This document shows positions 10,845 to 21,271 of a stretch of 64,000 nt of DNA, one piece after another. Made by a program: the position numbers and the translations under genes. Position 1 is the stretch's first letter. Each line of letters starts with the position of its first letter. This DNA comes from Antrodiella citrinella (lineage: Eukaryota; Basidiomycota; Agaricomycetes; Polyporales; Steccherinaceae): NCBI GenBank assembly GCA_004802725.1, contig SGPM01000042.1:1-64000 (forward strand), written 5' to 3'. The notes under the pieces were generated by a model. That model did no database searches. It saw only the letters and a program-made list of their open reading frames with translations, and was not told the origin of the DNA.

Positions 10845-11530
10845 TGAGACCCACGGCTCGCTGGTACCGGATACGCCCATAGGAGACCATTTTAGCATTA
10901 TTCCGCGGCACTTCGGACCTCTTCGAGTCGATTCTATGATACGTCGGACCCTTCCTATACGATTCCACGGTGCATCGGACTTCTTCTACTCCCTTCTACT
11001 CATTCCCTATAGTTCTTCTTGTGATGTTTCGATTCGGGCTTTACGATGCGTCGGACCTCTTCGAGTCGATTCTACGATATGTCGGACCTCTCTGCTTCAA
11101 TTCTACGATATGTCGGACCCTTTCTATTCGATTCTACGATGCGTCGGACTTCTTCTATCGTTCCCCTCGTCGCGTTTTACCCTTCGAACACGGTCCGATC
11201 CCTCCGAGGCCATCCCCTTGCCTACGTGGGAAGTCCGAGTTTCATATCTCGGACTTCGCCAGAGCCATTAGCACAGATCTTGGACCCTCCCGGACCCCCA
11301 TCGGACCCTCATCGGACACTCTCGGACCTATTTCGGGCCTCTCCCTTACACTCCTTTCTACGTTCGAGTACCTCGGCCTACCTCTACGACTCCTCCCCAA
11401 ACGCCCTTACGTGGTACCCCTCTGCCAGGAGTTCTCCCATTGTTGGGTGTGTTCTCCCGCGCTTAGGAGCCCGTCCGGTGCATCAGCGGGATGTTGAGCG
11501 CATCCTACTCGCCAGGTCAAAGTTGTGAGA
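10845..11530 (+). repeat. LTR-like repeat, copy C (inverted relative to A and B)
   Basis: It starts TGATGAGACCCACGGCTCGC at about 10848, then carries at least four GTCGGA-type 31-bp units to about 11160. A distal segment with ATCCCCTTGCCTACG, repeated TCGGAC words and CTCCTCCCCAAACGCCC is shared with 10378-10590. Its far end is not defined. Confidence 0.55.
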
Positions 11531-11815
11531 TATAACAAGAGATAAGAAAGTTGATTGTATGGAGATAAGAAACCGACTCTATTGATTTTGTATCCAAACA
11601 CATGTCTATTAGGGCCTGTTCGGTAACAAAATGCGTATATTATATACCGGTATATCATGCCCTTAAATAGAAATCGATATTTGTGATTTCGAAAAATATA
11701 TTCAGATCCTAAATTCGGTGTTCGGATGGCACATCAGCAGGCGCCAGAACATGTCGCGTCGCGCGTAATACCACCATACCGAATCACTTCCCTTCTGTTT
11801 GCGCTCTTCTTTTCG

Positions 11816-13044
11816 ATGGCTCGTGGTACAGATAATCAACCCCGAGCCAATTGGGACCATACTGCCACCAGCATTGTGATTGAAGTGCTCAAAGCTGCAA
11901 CAAAAGCTGCACGCACCGGAGACAACAACTTCAAGCCCTCTGTCTATCAGGATGTCTCCGTGAAGCTTGTTGCTGCGGGATATCAGATCAAAAAGGGTCA
12001 AGTGAAGAGCTATTGGACCCGGGTAAGTTGAGTGTTGTTTGTTTTGGTCTATACCACGCTGACTAGTCCTTGACTCCTCGTGCTTCTTCCGACCAGCTCA
12101 AGACCAACTACACCAATGTCTCCCATCTCAGGAGGCTCTCGGGGTTTGGCTGGGATGATGAGAAGAAGGTAGTGACTGCAGTAGATGAAGTTTGGCACCC
12201 TGTGCTCTATGATGCAGTGAGTTCGCTTTTTTACTCTTCTCCAACAAGGCTACTCACACAGTCACACCTTGCGACTCGACTATAGAGCGGGGTCAGGAAG
12301 AAGAAGTTCGACAGCTACAACCCATGGCGCACCCATCCTTTCCCTTGGTACGATGATGTCGCTGAGCTCTTGGGACAGAAGCAGGCTGTTGGCAACAACG
12401 CCTTCTCCTCCTCTACTGGGTCGTCTGCTGCACCTCTTGCACTGGATTCGCAACAAGACGACGACGAGTCCGACTCTCAGCCTGAGCCTGCTGGTGGGTC
12501 TGTACTAGACGATCATGGTGGCGGGGATGGTGACGGGTCAGATGGAAGGATTGAGAATGTGCAAGAGGAGCCCGTGCCGGTGCCAATGGTGAGTTTGTTT
12601 GACAATCTAGGTTGGGTGGCATCTTACAGCAGTTCACAGGCAGCACCTGTTGTGCCTCTCAAACGTTCGATTCCTGCAAATGTGAAGACACCGCCTGGCA
12701 CGCCCACCCCAAAGCGAGCCAGAACATCCGGCAACCGTGACCTTGGAGATATCTCGCAGGGCTTCACCAGTTTGGTCGACTTTTTGACGACATCTCCGAA
12801 GAGGTCCCCACTACGAGGATCTCAACCGTCTGCGGAGACCGAGTCACAGTCTCTGTTCACCGAGGCATGGGGTCGTCTCAAGACGGAAGAAGGTCTGTCC
12901 CCGCATGACCTGGCATGTGCCCGCCGTGTCTTCTACAGTCCGAGGAAGGTCAAGGCCTATCTTGACTTTGACAGTGCAGATGCAGTAGAACGTGAGGCAC
13001 GAGGCTACTGGTTGGATGAGGAGATGAATGCACTCAGGGTTTAG
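11816..13044 (+). CDS. Harbinger Myb/SANT-like DNA-binding protein
   Basis: In this superfamily the second protein helps bring the transposase to the nucleus and the element ends; that role is family knowledge. The model starts at ATG 11816, because the 90 in-frame bases upstream look like element sequence. Exon 1 ends at 12022. It continues at CTCAAGACC after a GACCAG acceptor, has another intron ending at 12285, and probably a 57-nt phase-neutral one near 12591-12640. Residues 10-110 form the Myb/SANT-like region, with the conserved run SGFGWDDEKK and a closing FPWYDDVAELLG. The C-terminal half is acidic and disordered, with a KRSIPANVKTPPGTP stretch. It converges on the transposase gene; the stops are only 36 bp apart. 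Confidence 0.8.
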
Positions 13045-13080
13045 ATAGTGAACAGTATGCAATAAATTGGTAGACTTCTA

Positions 13081-14467
13081 CTAGATGCCCTCTGCCCGTC
13101 TACGGTCAAGTTCGCCTTGGTACTGCTCCCACATTGCCACCGCAATCTCATCCCGACGTACCGTTGCACGATCCATCTCGGACCGATGAACTCGGTCTGC
13201 AGCTGCAGGTGCTGCGTCTCCATGCACCGGTTGTGCGGGCTCGTCACGAAGGTTGATGTTGACGTGGGAGTAGTTCGTCTGACGTTCGGGATCATGAACA
13301 CGGAAGAAATTGTGGACCAGCGTAAGGGCAAGATGGATGAGACACTGCACTCGGATGGAGTACTCGCAGGGCTCATTCGCCATCTTGAACTCACGCTTGA
13401 GGACACCAAATATTCGCTCGATCACGTTCCGAAGCTGAGCGTGACGGAGATTGAAAAGTTCTTCCTTGTTCTGCGGTCTGATATGCTTGTCAACGAGGAA
13501 ACAGACCTATGACAATGTGACGACTCTCACCTTTGATTTGCAATCTGCCATTCACGCAAGTGATAGCGGATGTTACGGTACGGGACAAGCAATGTGTCGC
13601 AGCTTGCAAATCCAGCATCTGCAACCAAGTACTTCCCCTCCGGAATGACCAGTCCACCGTGTTGCTGAGCATGCTCATACAGAGCACTGTCCGCTGCACT
13701 GCCTTCCCAGCCAACCAGAACATACAGGAACATCATGAGCCAGTTGCAAATAGCCAGCATGTTCTGTGTCAGGTTCCCATTCCTATCCCTCCAGCGACCT
13801 CTCGTCAACGACGGTGGATGCACATCCATATGACTGCCATCAATAGACCCCACGCAGTCCTTGAAAAAGGGGTACAGCTTGGGGTCGCTCTTGATCCGTT
13901 CAGGAATGTCCGCACCTGCCAAAGGGAGTGACATGTAGGCTGAGCGAAAGTCGTCCGAGATGACAGCATTGAGAACAGCATGAAACGATCTAAAAGAACC
14001 AATCAGACGGCCCAAAAGACGTATTGAACAGCATCGTACCTAGAGATTGTCTCATTGCTCCGTTGAAACCTCTCAGCAGTCTTGCGGATGCTATTATTGG
14101 TGACAATTTGATAGAGGAAGATGGCGAGTTGTTCAGAGGTGTCCACATATCGACGAGGGCGCAAACCACCAAGGTTGATGAGCTGGAGCTCGAGACAACG
14201 GAAGACAAGGGGACGGACACCAAGGCTGTCCTTCATGCGATCCCTGTGTCCGTCAAGGAGCTCTTGGAGCCAAGCCGAGCCAGAGAGGATGGACGTGTGG
14301 TACGGCTCTGGATGGAGCCGGTTCCAACACGCATCAACAGCTGCGTACACCGCAGCAACAGCTGCAAGAAGCACTGCCGCCGCAATCGCACGGCGGCGTT
14401 GGTTGTTGTGGGCGAGGTGAGGCGGGATGCGCCGTTCAAGAGTGGCGAGGGCGCGAGTTCGTACCAT
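13081..14467 (-). CDS. Harbinger DDE transposase (DDE_4 type)
   Basis: Starts MVRTRALATLERRIPP at 14467. Two introns, about 13990-14041 and 13470-13530, join three exons in frame. The N-terminal part carries a helix-turn-helix-like segment (QIVTNNSIRKTAERFQRSNETISR). The catalytic triad is visible as D in GSIDGSHM, D in LVADAGFA and E in RNVIERIFGVLK, the usual order and spacing for this family. No stop or frameshift interrupts the spliced frame, so the enzyme could be functional. It would excise and insert elements sharing the GGGCCTGTTCGG ends, including shorter derivatives. Confidence 0.88.
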
Positions 14468-14618
14468 GGCTGTAGCGAGAGCGCACTGTACGCGCCGCGC
14501 TCGAGATTCAACATATTCATCGACGCGTTGGCGCGCGTATTCACAATTTTCACACGTGACAAAAATTTACAAAGTACCGGTATATAATATACGCATTTTG
14601 TTACCGAACAGGCCCTAA

Positions 14619-15247
14619 ACTTTCAGCGAGTACACCCACAACATGTCTACCGTCCCGGCCCGCCGTATGGCCTAAGACCAGACGTCGTGGTGATTGGCTG
14701 TGAGTCCGACTGAGAGCTGTAACGTATCTCGTACATCGGCTCAAAGACGACATTGCAAACGATATACTAATTCGACTCACTTGTAACATCATACGGGAGT
14801 CGAAGGCCCTTCGTACCCGCGTCGTCGAGAGTCCCCCAGGCGCTTCATCTAAAAGCAGATGAATGACAAGCTCAAGCCATAGACAATGCTGGAACTTGAA
14901 TATGATATCGAACTAAGGTTAAAGTAAGAGCATTGTAATATTGAGCGAGGTAAGAATCGTGTTTGTTTGCAAGTTTCGTCGTCGTCAACGTTGTTGGCAA
15001 GTTGTTGCTCGATACGCCACCAGAGATCTAATCTAATCTCCACATCTGATCGTTTTGTCCACGCTTCCGCTTCGTCGAAGCCACCTTTGGCTAGCTCTAA
15101 GCTCTTTAGTACTACCTCCTCGTCCGAGTCGTATATTCAAAGGCTCATCTTTCACTTTGAGTGGTGAAGATCAAATTTCCGGTGAGTTTGTATCATTGAC
15201 TTGCAGGAAAAACGCGTTGCTAATCGGTTTACACACCAGACCGCAAG
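14619..15247. other. Intergenic stretch, right flank of Harbinger
   Basis: No gene was recognised. The last 200 bp are likely the promoter and leader of the BTB gene starting at 15248; a possible leader intron (GTGAGTTTG..CAG near 15181-15239) precedes its ATG. Confidence 0.35.
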
Positions 15248-16395
15248 ATGAGCGAAAATGCAGTTCGCAAACGCCCCAGGGCGGACTCGGACGTCGTAGT
15301 CAAGGCTGAACGTCAGGACGACGAAGTGAGAGTCGTAGAGTACATCAACCACCCTACGCTCTACTTCGAGGACGGCAACACCATCCTCAGCTGTTCCAGC
15401 ACCTTGTTCTGCGTCCACCGCTCCATCTTGTCCAAGCACTCCACTGTCCTGAAGAATCTCTTGGACTCTCTCGATAAGAAGTCTCTACGCGGGTGTCGCC
15501 ATTTCATAATGAAGGAGGGCGCTGATGATATAGAAGCTTTGTTGAATGTGATCTACGAAGGGCTGTGAGTCGTACCGCGTCCCCACAATAACTTCCTTCT
15601 CACGCCCCATTCTCATCGCTCAGTCGTGTCGACCTTCCCAATATCACCGTAGAGAGCTCGCCGCTCTTATCCAGCACCCTCCGGATGTGCACGAAATACA
15701 AAATTGAGCGTACGTGCATCGACATACTGCAACGCATCAAGCAAGAATGGCCGCGCCCGCTCGCAGACCACGACGCCAAGATGCTCGCCTCGCGTATCCA
15801 ACAAGCCCGGAACGCGCCCTACATCCCACAGAACGGTGTGAACGTGCCGAACCCGCAATACGACGCGAACGCCGCGCTACAGGAGGACCTCATCATCCAC
15901 CCGGGGAGCGTCATCTCCCTCCTGCGCGAGTGCGGGTACGACAGCCCCGTCGTCCTCGCCCCGCTGTTCTATGCGCTCAGTCGCGGGACGTGGCAGTTCG
16001 GCGGGTGCGCCGTCGGGCACCATATCGCCCCGCTGTCACACGCGGACGTCGAGAGACTCATCATCGGCGTGGAACGTCTGAGGGCGTACCACGCGGATTT
16101 CGTCACCCAATTACCGAGTTTCCCCGCTCTGGTCGCAGCGCATAAGGCACAGTGCGAGGCGGGCATACGCAAGTATTGGGCGACGCTGGGACCGACCATG
16201 CTCAGGGCGACTTCGGGGAGTCGCCAGCCAATTGAAGACTGGTTCTCAGTCATCACCCAGGCGAAAGCGAATCCCAATATCTTGAGTTCATACTCGGTCT
16301 GTGCGGAGTGCGCGAAATTGGCACTGGCAGAGATGGATCGCCGGAGGGAGGCGTTGTGGACGAACATGCCGGCCTATTTCGAGTTGGAAGGGTGA
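15248..16395 (+). CDS. BTB/POZ-domain protein
   Basis: Two exons, 15248-15564 and 15624-16395, encode about 362 residues. Residues 33-130 form a BTB fold: LYFEDGNTILSCSSTLFCVHRSILSKHSTVLKNLL is the typical sheet-helix entry in which the residue is buried in an oligomer interface. The C-terminal half (IDILQRIKQEWPRPLADHD and onward) is a helical region common to agaricomycete BTB proteins of unknown role. BTB proteins often act as dimeric adaptors, for example for cullin-3 ubiquitin ligases, but no second domain shows its target. The reading frame across the intron restores GLRVDLPNITVES. Large lineage-specific families of such genes are typical of mushrooms. Confidence 0.85.
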
Positions 16396-17147
16396 ACGTC
16401 TAGTGGTTTCTGCCTTCTTGTGACTGATCCTTCATCCTCTTGCGTTTGTTTTGAGGTATGCCTGTTAATTGCTTCTGGGGACTGACTGTGTACTATATTT
16501 TTTTCTTGTTCATGCTTTGCTTTTCGGACTATGAAGATTTTGAGATCTGTGTATATCCGCGTTGTTATCTTATACATACATATCCGCCTCCCCGGGGGTC
16601 TCATGCTACAGCTCGTGAGTNGTNCATCTGGGTCATCTCTNCTGCTGCTGCCGCAGCCAATACGTGAAACACGCGTATGCGAGACAAGACGCGGCGAGTA
16701 TCATNGCGANCATCGACCTTGTACTCAAAGTGGAGGTTTCATGCTCANTCTATCCACCCAACGCNTCAGCGANNTGTNNTTGGAATNANGAGAAGAACNT
16801 ANAANAAGACGTGAATGGGGATAGCACAGGGACCGTAAAGTGGAGAGGGCCCATCCANTTGGACGTAGTAACTTGCGGTGGATGACCGCGCACCAGCAGG
16901 TATATAAGCACAGCGACAAGCGCAAGTAACCATGTCATGAGTAACATCTATGAGTTCAAACATGAGTGAATACGGCAATACGCTACTAGATGTAGAGACT
17001 CACTGCAAACCGTTCCAACTTCGTATGCCTCACTTCGTGTTGCGCCATCTCATGCTACCAAACCCATTTCAGTCAGCAGCGAACACCACCAATACAGAGT
17101 CAGCACACATACCGAGTGTTTCGTCTGCCCAGCATCGGTCATGACCC
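16396..17147. other. Gene-free stretch with scattered ambiguous bases
   Basis: More than a dozen single N calls lie between 16621 and 16858. Frames through them are not recognisable. Such isolated N usually mark a collapsed or poorly resolved repeat or allelic difference rather than a sized gap. Confidence 0.4.
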
Positions 17148-18563
17148 TCAGCTGCTGACACGAACCTGGCACAATTGGCTGTCCAGGGTTCCATCCATGA
17201 TGTTGTCGAGTTCGGTCCTAGCTGCATAGTACTTTGTCCAATTAGAAATGTTGCCTCCGGACGATTCCGCCGGCTGTTGAGCGAGTATTTTGTGGATCCT
17301 CGTGCTAAGATACCGGGGTCTCACCATCATATCATTGGTCGCGACCTCAAAGCTCCTAGCGAAGATCTTCCGACGAAATTGGACTAATCGATAATATACG
17401 GGGGTAAGGGCAGTCTCCATCTCTGGGACATACACATATACTGAGCCGGACTTTGCAGCGCATAGCGCAGCCCTCTGGGCTTCGTCATCCCATCCTAATG
17501 CAGCCGACACGAAGTATGTGCGGAGGGGCGTGGAGGATATCAGGGGACGCATGAGATTCCGGAGCAGCTCGAGGGCGTGAGCCATCTGGTATGTCGCAGC
17601 GACGCGTATGAGGGAAAATAGGTCATCGGCATCGTCATCGTCGGAGGGTGGAAGTCCATAGCAACAGCGCAGTATGTCATACACCACAACCGCTTTCTCC
17701 GGCAGGTCAATAATCGGAGGAGATCCATCCTGTGAGGGAATAGTCCGAGACTCGAGTATCTCAGCGAAGTGCGTTGATGCAAGAGATAGAACGAGACAAT
17801 GGGCTGGGAACATATACGAGTCCTCGGAGCGTACAAGAACATCTTGAGGGTTGCGGTGAAAGAAATCCGTGTTGGACCACAGGCTGAGTTTGTGAGACGG
17901 GTAGTCCACCAAGAGTGTCTCTACTTGAGTCGATGCGGCGGTCTTGGCAGTAGCCGGCACGTCGTGGTGGGTGAAGCAGAAGTCAGGGGGAACCTTCCCT
18001 TCCGCTCTGAGATATTGTAAAAGCCTGCAGTACGCTCCCGCCGAAACGTTTTCCAAGACAGAGACGTGACGTAACTCCTGATGCCTGCTCTCGATAGTCA
18101 TCGTCAACAAATGGTGTGCGGCAGCTCTCGCCTCTTCGTCCATATCCAGACCGCACGCGATAGCGAACACCTTCAAGGGGCGCTCCTGTATATTGGACAT
18201 GAGGTTAGTCTTTGCCCTTTCCTTCACCACTGCTATGTCGTACTTCCTTCCCGCCTCCAGGAGCGATGCAGCCATATTGAGACTAAGTAGCGTCTTCGGC
18301 TGGGGTAGAGGATAGAGCAGGAGCAGGAGATTGTACAACACCGTACTGTCCTCGGTGACAGGGACAACAGGCGTGCCATCTCCTGTTATAACGTCATCCT
18401 TCTGATCGTCTCGTTGCTTCAACGAGAACATGTCGGAGAAGAAGGGGGATGCGATAGACAGAGTGATCTTGTGGCATGAGAATTTGACTTGATCGGAAGA
18501 GAGCAAGACCACGTCGCCGTCGGCTCGGTCGAATGGTGACTGTGCTTGAGTGTACGATTCCAT
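17148..18563 (-). CDS. Protein with two BTB/POZ domains, single exon
   Basis: The ATG at 18563 is chosen (MESYTQAQSPFDRADGDVVL). A frame extension upstream to 18605 would add a hydrophobic leader out of place in an intracellular protein. The 471-residue product holds two successive BTB folds: one at about 10-115 (DGDVVLLSSDQVKFSCHK, with LLLLLYPLPQP marking the strand-helix that follows) and a second at about 215-330 (DVLVRSEDSYMFPAHCLVL, DILRCCYGLPPSDDDD). Each is followed by a helical region with similar GLDMDEEARAAA and GWDDEAQRAAL motifs, so the protein looks like an internal duplication. It is intron-free, unlike most neighbours. Function unknown; an adaptor role is family inference. Confidence 0.82.
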   Translation of the reverse strand: MESYTQAQSPFDRADGDVVLLSSDQVKFSCHKITLSIASPFFSDMFSLKQRDDQKDDVITGDGTPVVPVTEDSTVLYNLLLLLYPLPQPKTLLSLNMAASLLEAGRKYDIAVVKERAKTNLMSNIQERPLKVFAIACGLDMDEEARAAAHHLLTMTIESRHQELRHVSVLENVSAGAYCRLLQYLRAEGKVPPDFCFTHHDVPATAKTAASTQVETLLVDYPSHKLSLWSNTDFFHRNPQDVLVRSEDSYMFPAHCLVLSLASTHFAEILESRTIPSQDGSPPIIDLPEKAVVVYDILRCCYGLPPSDDDDADDLFSLIRVAATYQMAHALELLRNLMRPLISSTPLRTYFVSAALGWDDEAQRAALCAAKSGSVYVYVPEMETALTPVYYRLVQFRRKIFARSFEVATNDMMVRPRYLSTRIHKILAQQPAESSGGNISNWTKYYAARTELDNIMDGTLDSQLCQVRVSS

Positions 18564-20117
18564 GAACGACGATACGAAGATGAGAATGAGAATGAGACTC
18601 TTCAATTTTGTAGCAGTAGTGGCTGATCATGAGCATGAGCAAACGCAGCGCAGCGCAGCAGCTTACTGCGGGTTTCGGCAATTCCCGAGTCACTATCCCA
18701 CCAGGTATTATCGTTCAGTTCAATGGACAACATTCAACCGGAACACGTACTTGGACAAGCAGCCATCCAATCATGCTTGGCACTAAGGCAGGGTTTGTGC
18801 ACGGCTGGCACCCGCTGAAATGGTGATATTTCTTCTGCATGCTCCTCTTCTCGTGAGCAAACGACGAAGCTGTACTTAACGTGATGAGAACATTTTAAGA
18901 GTCATGGACATGCATATCAAGAATATCTTTGAGCACTCATTTTCGTGCAAATGACTTCGTTCGACCAGTTTGACTCATTTGGCTGCGCGCCGGATCGACT
19001 ACAGTAAATTATACGGTTCATTTGCGATGTTACACAATCGGAGAAATGTTGGCCTGTACGTAGCGAAAACCTGTCACATGGACACCGCGACATCAAGAAC
19101 GAACCAGCTTAGGATCGCATTGTGTCGCGCATACGACTTAGTTTGTATGATTTACCAGCAAATACAGCTTGCTCGGTCTCTCGAGACAAATACACGTCGA
19201 AGGTGCACCAGACGAACCCTGTGGCTTCGGGCTGCAGTGCTAATCTACAGCCACGTTTTTCGAAGAGAAGAGGGATCCCAGCAACGCAGCATCGGTGACC
19301 CGCGTGCGTCGTTACATGGCATAGCATGCCCGAGTCTGAGCAAGACAAGAAACGCCGAGCAACCCCGTTCGCGTTAAGATTGTGGGTGAGAATACAAAGG
19401 ACTTTGACGGGGTTGTCTGGGCATCCGTCTAAAGCACCTCAAGCGACGTGCACTGCAAACCATCCAGTGAGGCTCATGATCAGTCCTTGGGAACATAATT
19501 GACAGGAACAATCCACCGTGCCCACCCTGAACGATGACTGGTTCCCAAGAGAAGATGCAGTTACACTATACTTTGACCCCCCCCCCCCCCCGGCAGAAGT
19601 TTGCGAATACATAGGCGAACATTCAATACATGGGGCTAGGTCAGAACACGAAAATACCGATGCTTCAAGTCACTGCAATGATATTGTGGTCCCGCGGCAG
19701 CGCCTCGCTGGACCTATGTATGGATTTCTATCGATCTTGGCGTCCTTCTGAGGAACAGTTATCTTGGACTGCGTGGTGGCGATGAGAGCTCGGAATCAAA
19801 ATGGACCCAATGCGAAAGTACATATTAAACATATCAGAGTGTTGAGAAACGCAACATGCTCCAATGTCAACTTTGTCGCACCAGTGCTGGCGCCATGCTA
19901 GGGCATTTTTGAGTCTATCGAGCGGTGCAACACGTATTTTCTGCGGTCTTGTCATCATAGAGAGCAGCGCACAATATCTTCAATGAACATGGATGACGCA
20001 CTATTGCACGGACATGAAGTCCTATTATTATCTCCATTGCTCTCTTCGGACGTAGCTTTTGGGCCTGTCATCGTGAACGTGGAAGAAAGGCCACGGTCCA
20101 ATATCGCTATAGGACAG
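18564..20117. other. Gene-free stretch
   Basis: No spliceable frame with recognisable motifs was found on either strand. A run of 15 C lies at 19577-19591. The area may hold decayed transposon sequence, in keeping with the hairpin that follows. Confidence 0.35.
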
Positions 20118-20826
20118 TGACACGCCGGCGACTGAGTGATTCNACCNTCGGTAGAAATGCAAGTAAGATACGAAGTAGTATTTAATATATTAACGCTCAT
20201 ACAAACCGTGGTAAAATTTGATATATTGACAACTTGTAAGATGTATAGCAAAATTTNAAATGCTATNGCACATTTTATTGTTTGGTAAAACTTCAACNAC
20301 TAACNGTGGTAGTATGTTTGTTAAATCTTCATATTTTACTTGTCATTTTACGTGTGTTAAGACTTCAAGTTTTACGGACAAGATTAAACTTGAAGTTCTA
20401 TCACATGCAGTAGGAATAATGGTGCCCTCTAGAAGAGCCATTTAGCTTCCTTTTATTAATGAACATCCTCAGCATGATTGATGACTATATTTCGGTGGAC
20501 GCACTGACAATCCTCGGCCCTCTGGGTAGTGTTGGAAGTCTAATAGAACTTCAAGTTTAATCTCGTCCGTAAAACTTAAAGTCTTAACACACGTAGAAGG
20601 TCAAGTAAAATATGAAGATTTAACAAACATACTACCACTGTTAGTAGTTGAAGTTTTACCAAACAATAAGATGTGCAATAGCATTTGAAATTTTGCTATA
20701 CATCTTACAAGTTGTCAATATATCAAATTTTACCACGGTTTGTATGAGCGTTAATATATTAAATACTACTTCGTATCTTACTTGCATTTCTACCGATGGT
20801 AGAATCACTCAGTCGCCGGCGTGTCA
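20118..20826. repeat. Long inverted repeat (about 285-bp arms, 135-bp spacer)
   Basis: The left arm 20118 to about 20402 and the right arm about 20541-20826 are reverse complements with roughly seven mismatches plus six N, near 97% identity by eye. Outer ends read TGACACGCCGGCGACTGAG and its complement; inner ends are AACTTGAAGTTCTAT and its complement. The spacer carries no gene. The N calls at 20143-20298 are only in the left arm, and the right arm supplies the missing bases. It could be a fold-back transposon; no target duplication is visible next to either outer end. Confidence 0.85.
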
Positions 20827-21271
20827 TCACCTCAGGCTGCTCATCACAGATTTTGACAGCGATGCCAAAGTAATGCTGTATGATGATGCCACAGATCTTC
20901 CTAGTCGTCAAACTTTTGTTCCAAAATCTCTATGACCGCATCCAGAGTCGCGCTTGCTTGATAGGTCGATACAATTCGCGTCCGATTTCTGGAGGAGCAC
21001 GACAAGTTGAAGCCGCAGGCTACTGTATTCTTGACGCGTAACAAACAAAGGTACGACGTTCCATGATAGTATGGACAAATGTAATGACAGTACTTACATG
21101 TCTATAGAACCTGCCATTGAAAGTCCTTCAAGTATCTACCGTGGCACAACGGAGGTCACCCAGTTTCGATCGCAATGCGGTCTAGGTGGGAAACAGTGGG
21201 AGGCTGACTGTCAGCCTCTGGATATACAAGGAGTCCGACGCGCGCAATTCATCTGTCTCCCAACCTCAATC
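20827..21271. other. Region between hairpin and coiled-coil gene
   Basis: It likely contains the promoter of the gene at 21272. The frame is open upstream of that ATG back to 21071, but the translation is of low quality and no TATA-like box is obvious. Confidence 0.3.

Larger units (their letters stand above)
11612..14615. mobile_element. PIF/Harbinger DNA transposon with two convergent genes, 3.0 kb
   Basis: The terminal inverted repeat GGGCCTGTTCGGTAAC at 11612 continues through AAAATGCGTATATTATATACC and has its complement ending at 14615, about 40 bp of near identity. The flanks are TTA on the left and TAA on the right. PIF/Harbinger elements insert at TWA, but the flanks are not an identical direct repeat. 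Inside are a Myb/SANT-like gene (plus) and a DDE transposase (minus), the two genes that define the superfamily. Both frames are intact after splicing, so the element may be active or only recently silenced. A broken relative lies at 8251-8403. Confidence 0.88.

Noticed and set aside
18563..18605. Signal-peptide-like extension of the double-BTB protein
   Set aside because: BTB proteins act inside the cell; the internal ATG at 18563 gives a normal start and the extension is likely 5' leader.
19577..19591. Run of 15 C
   Set aside because: Homopolymer only; no surrounding G-tract pattern for a quadruplex and may be a sequencing artefact.
20648..20935. 95-codon frame and its mirrored partner at 19955-20296
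   Set aside because: Both are translations of the two arms of the inverted repeat; identity between them reflects the hairpin, not a protein family.
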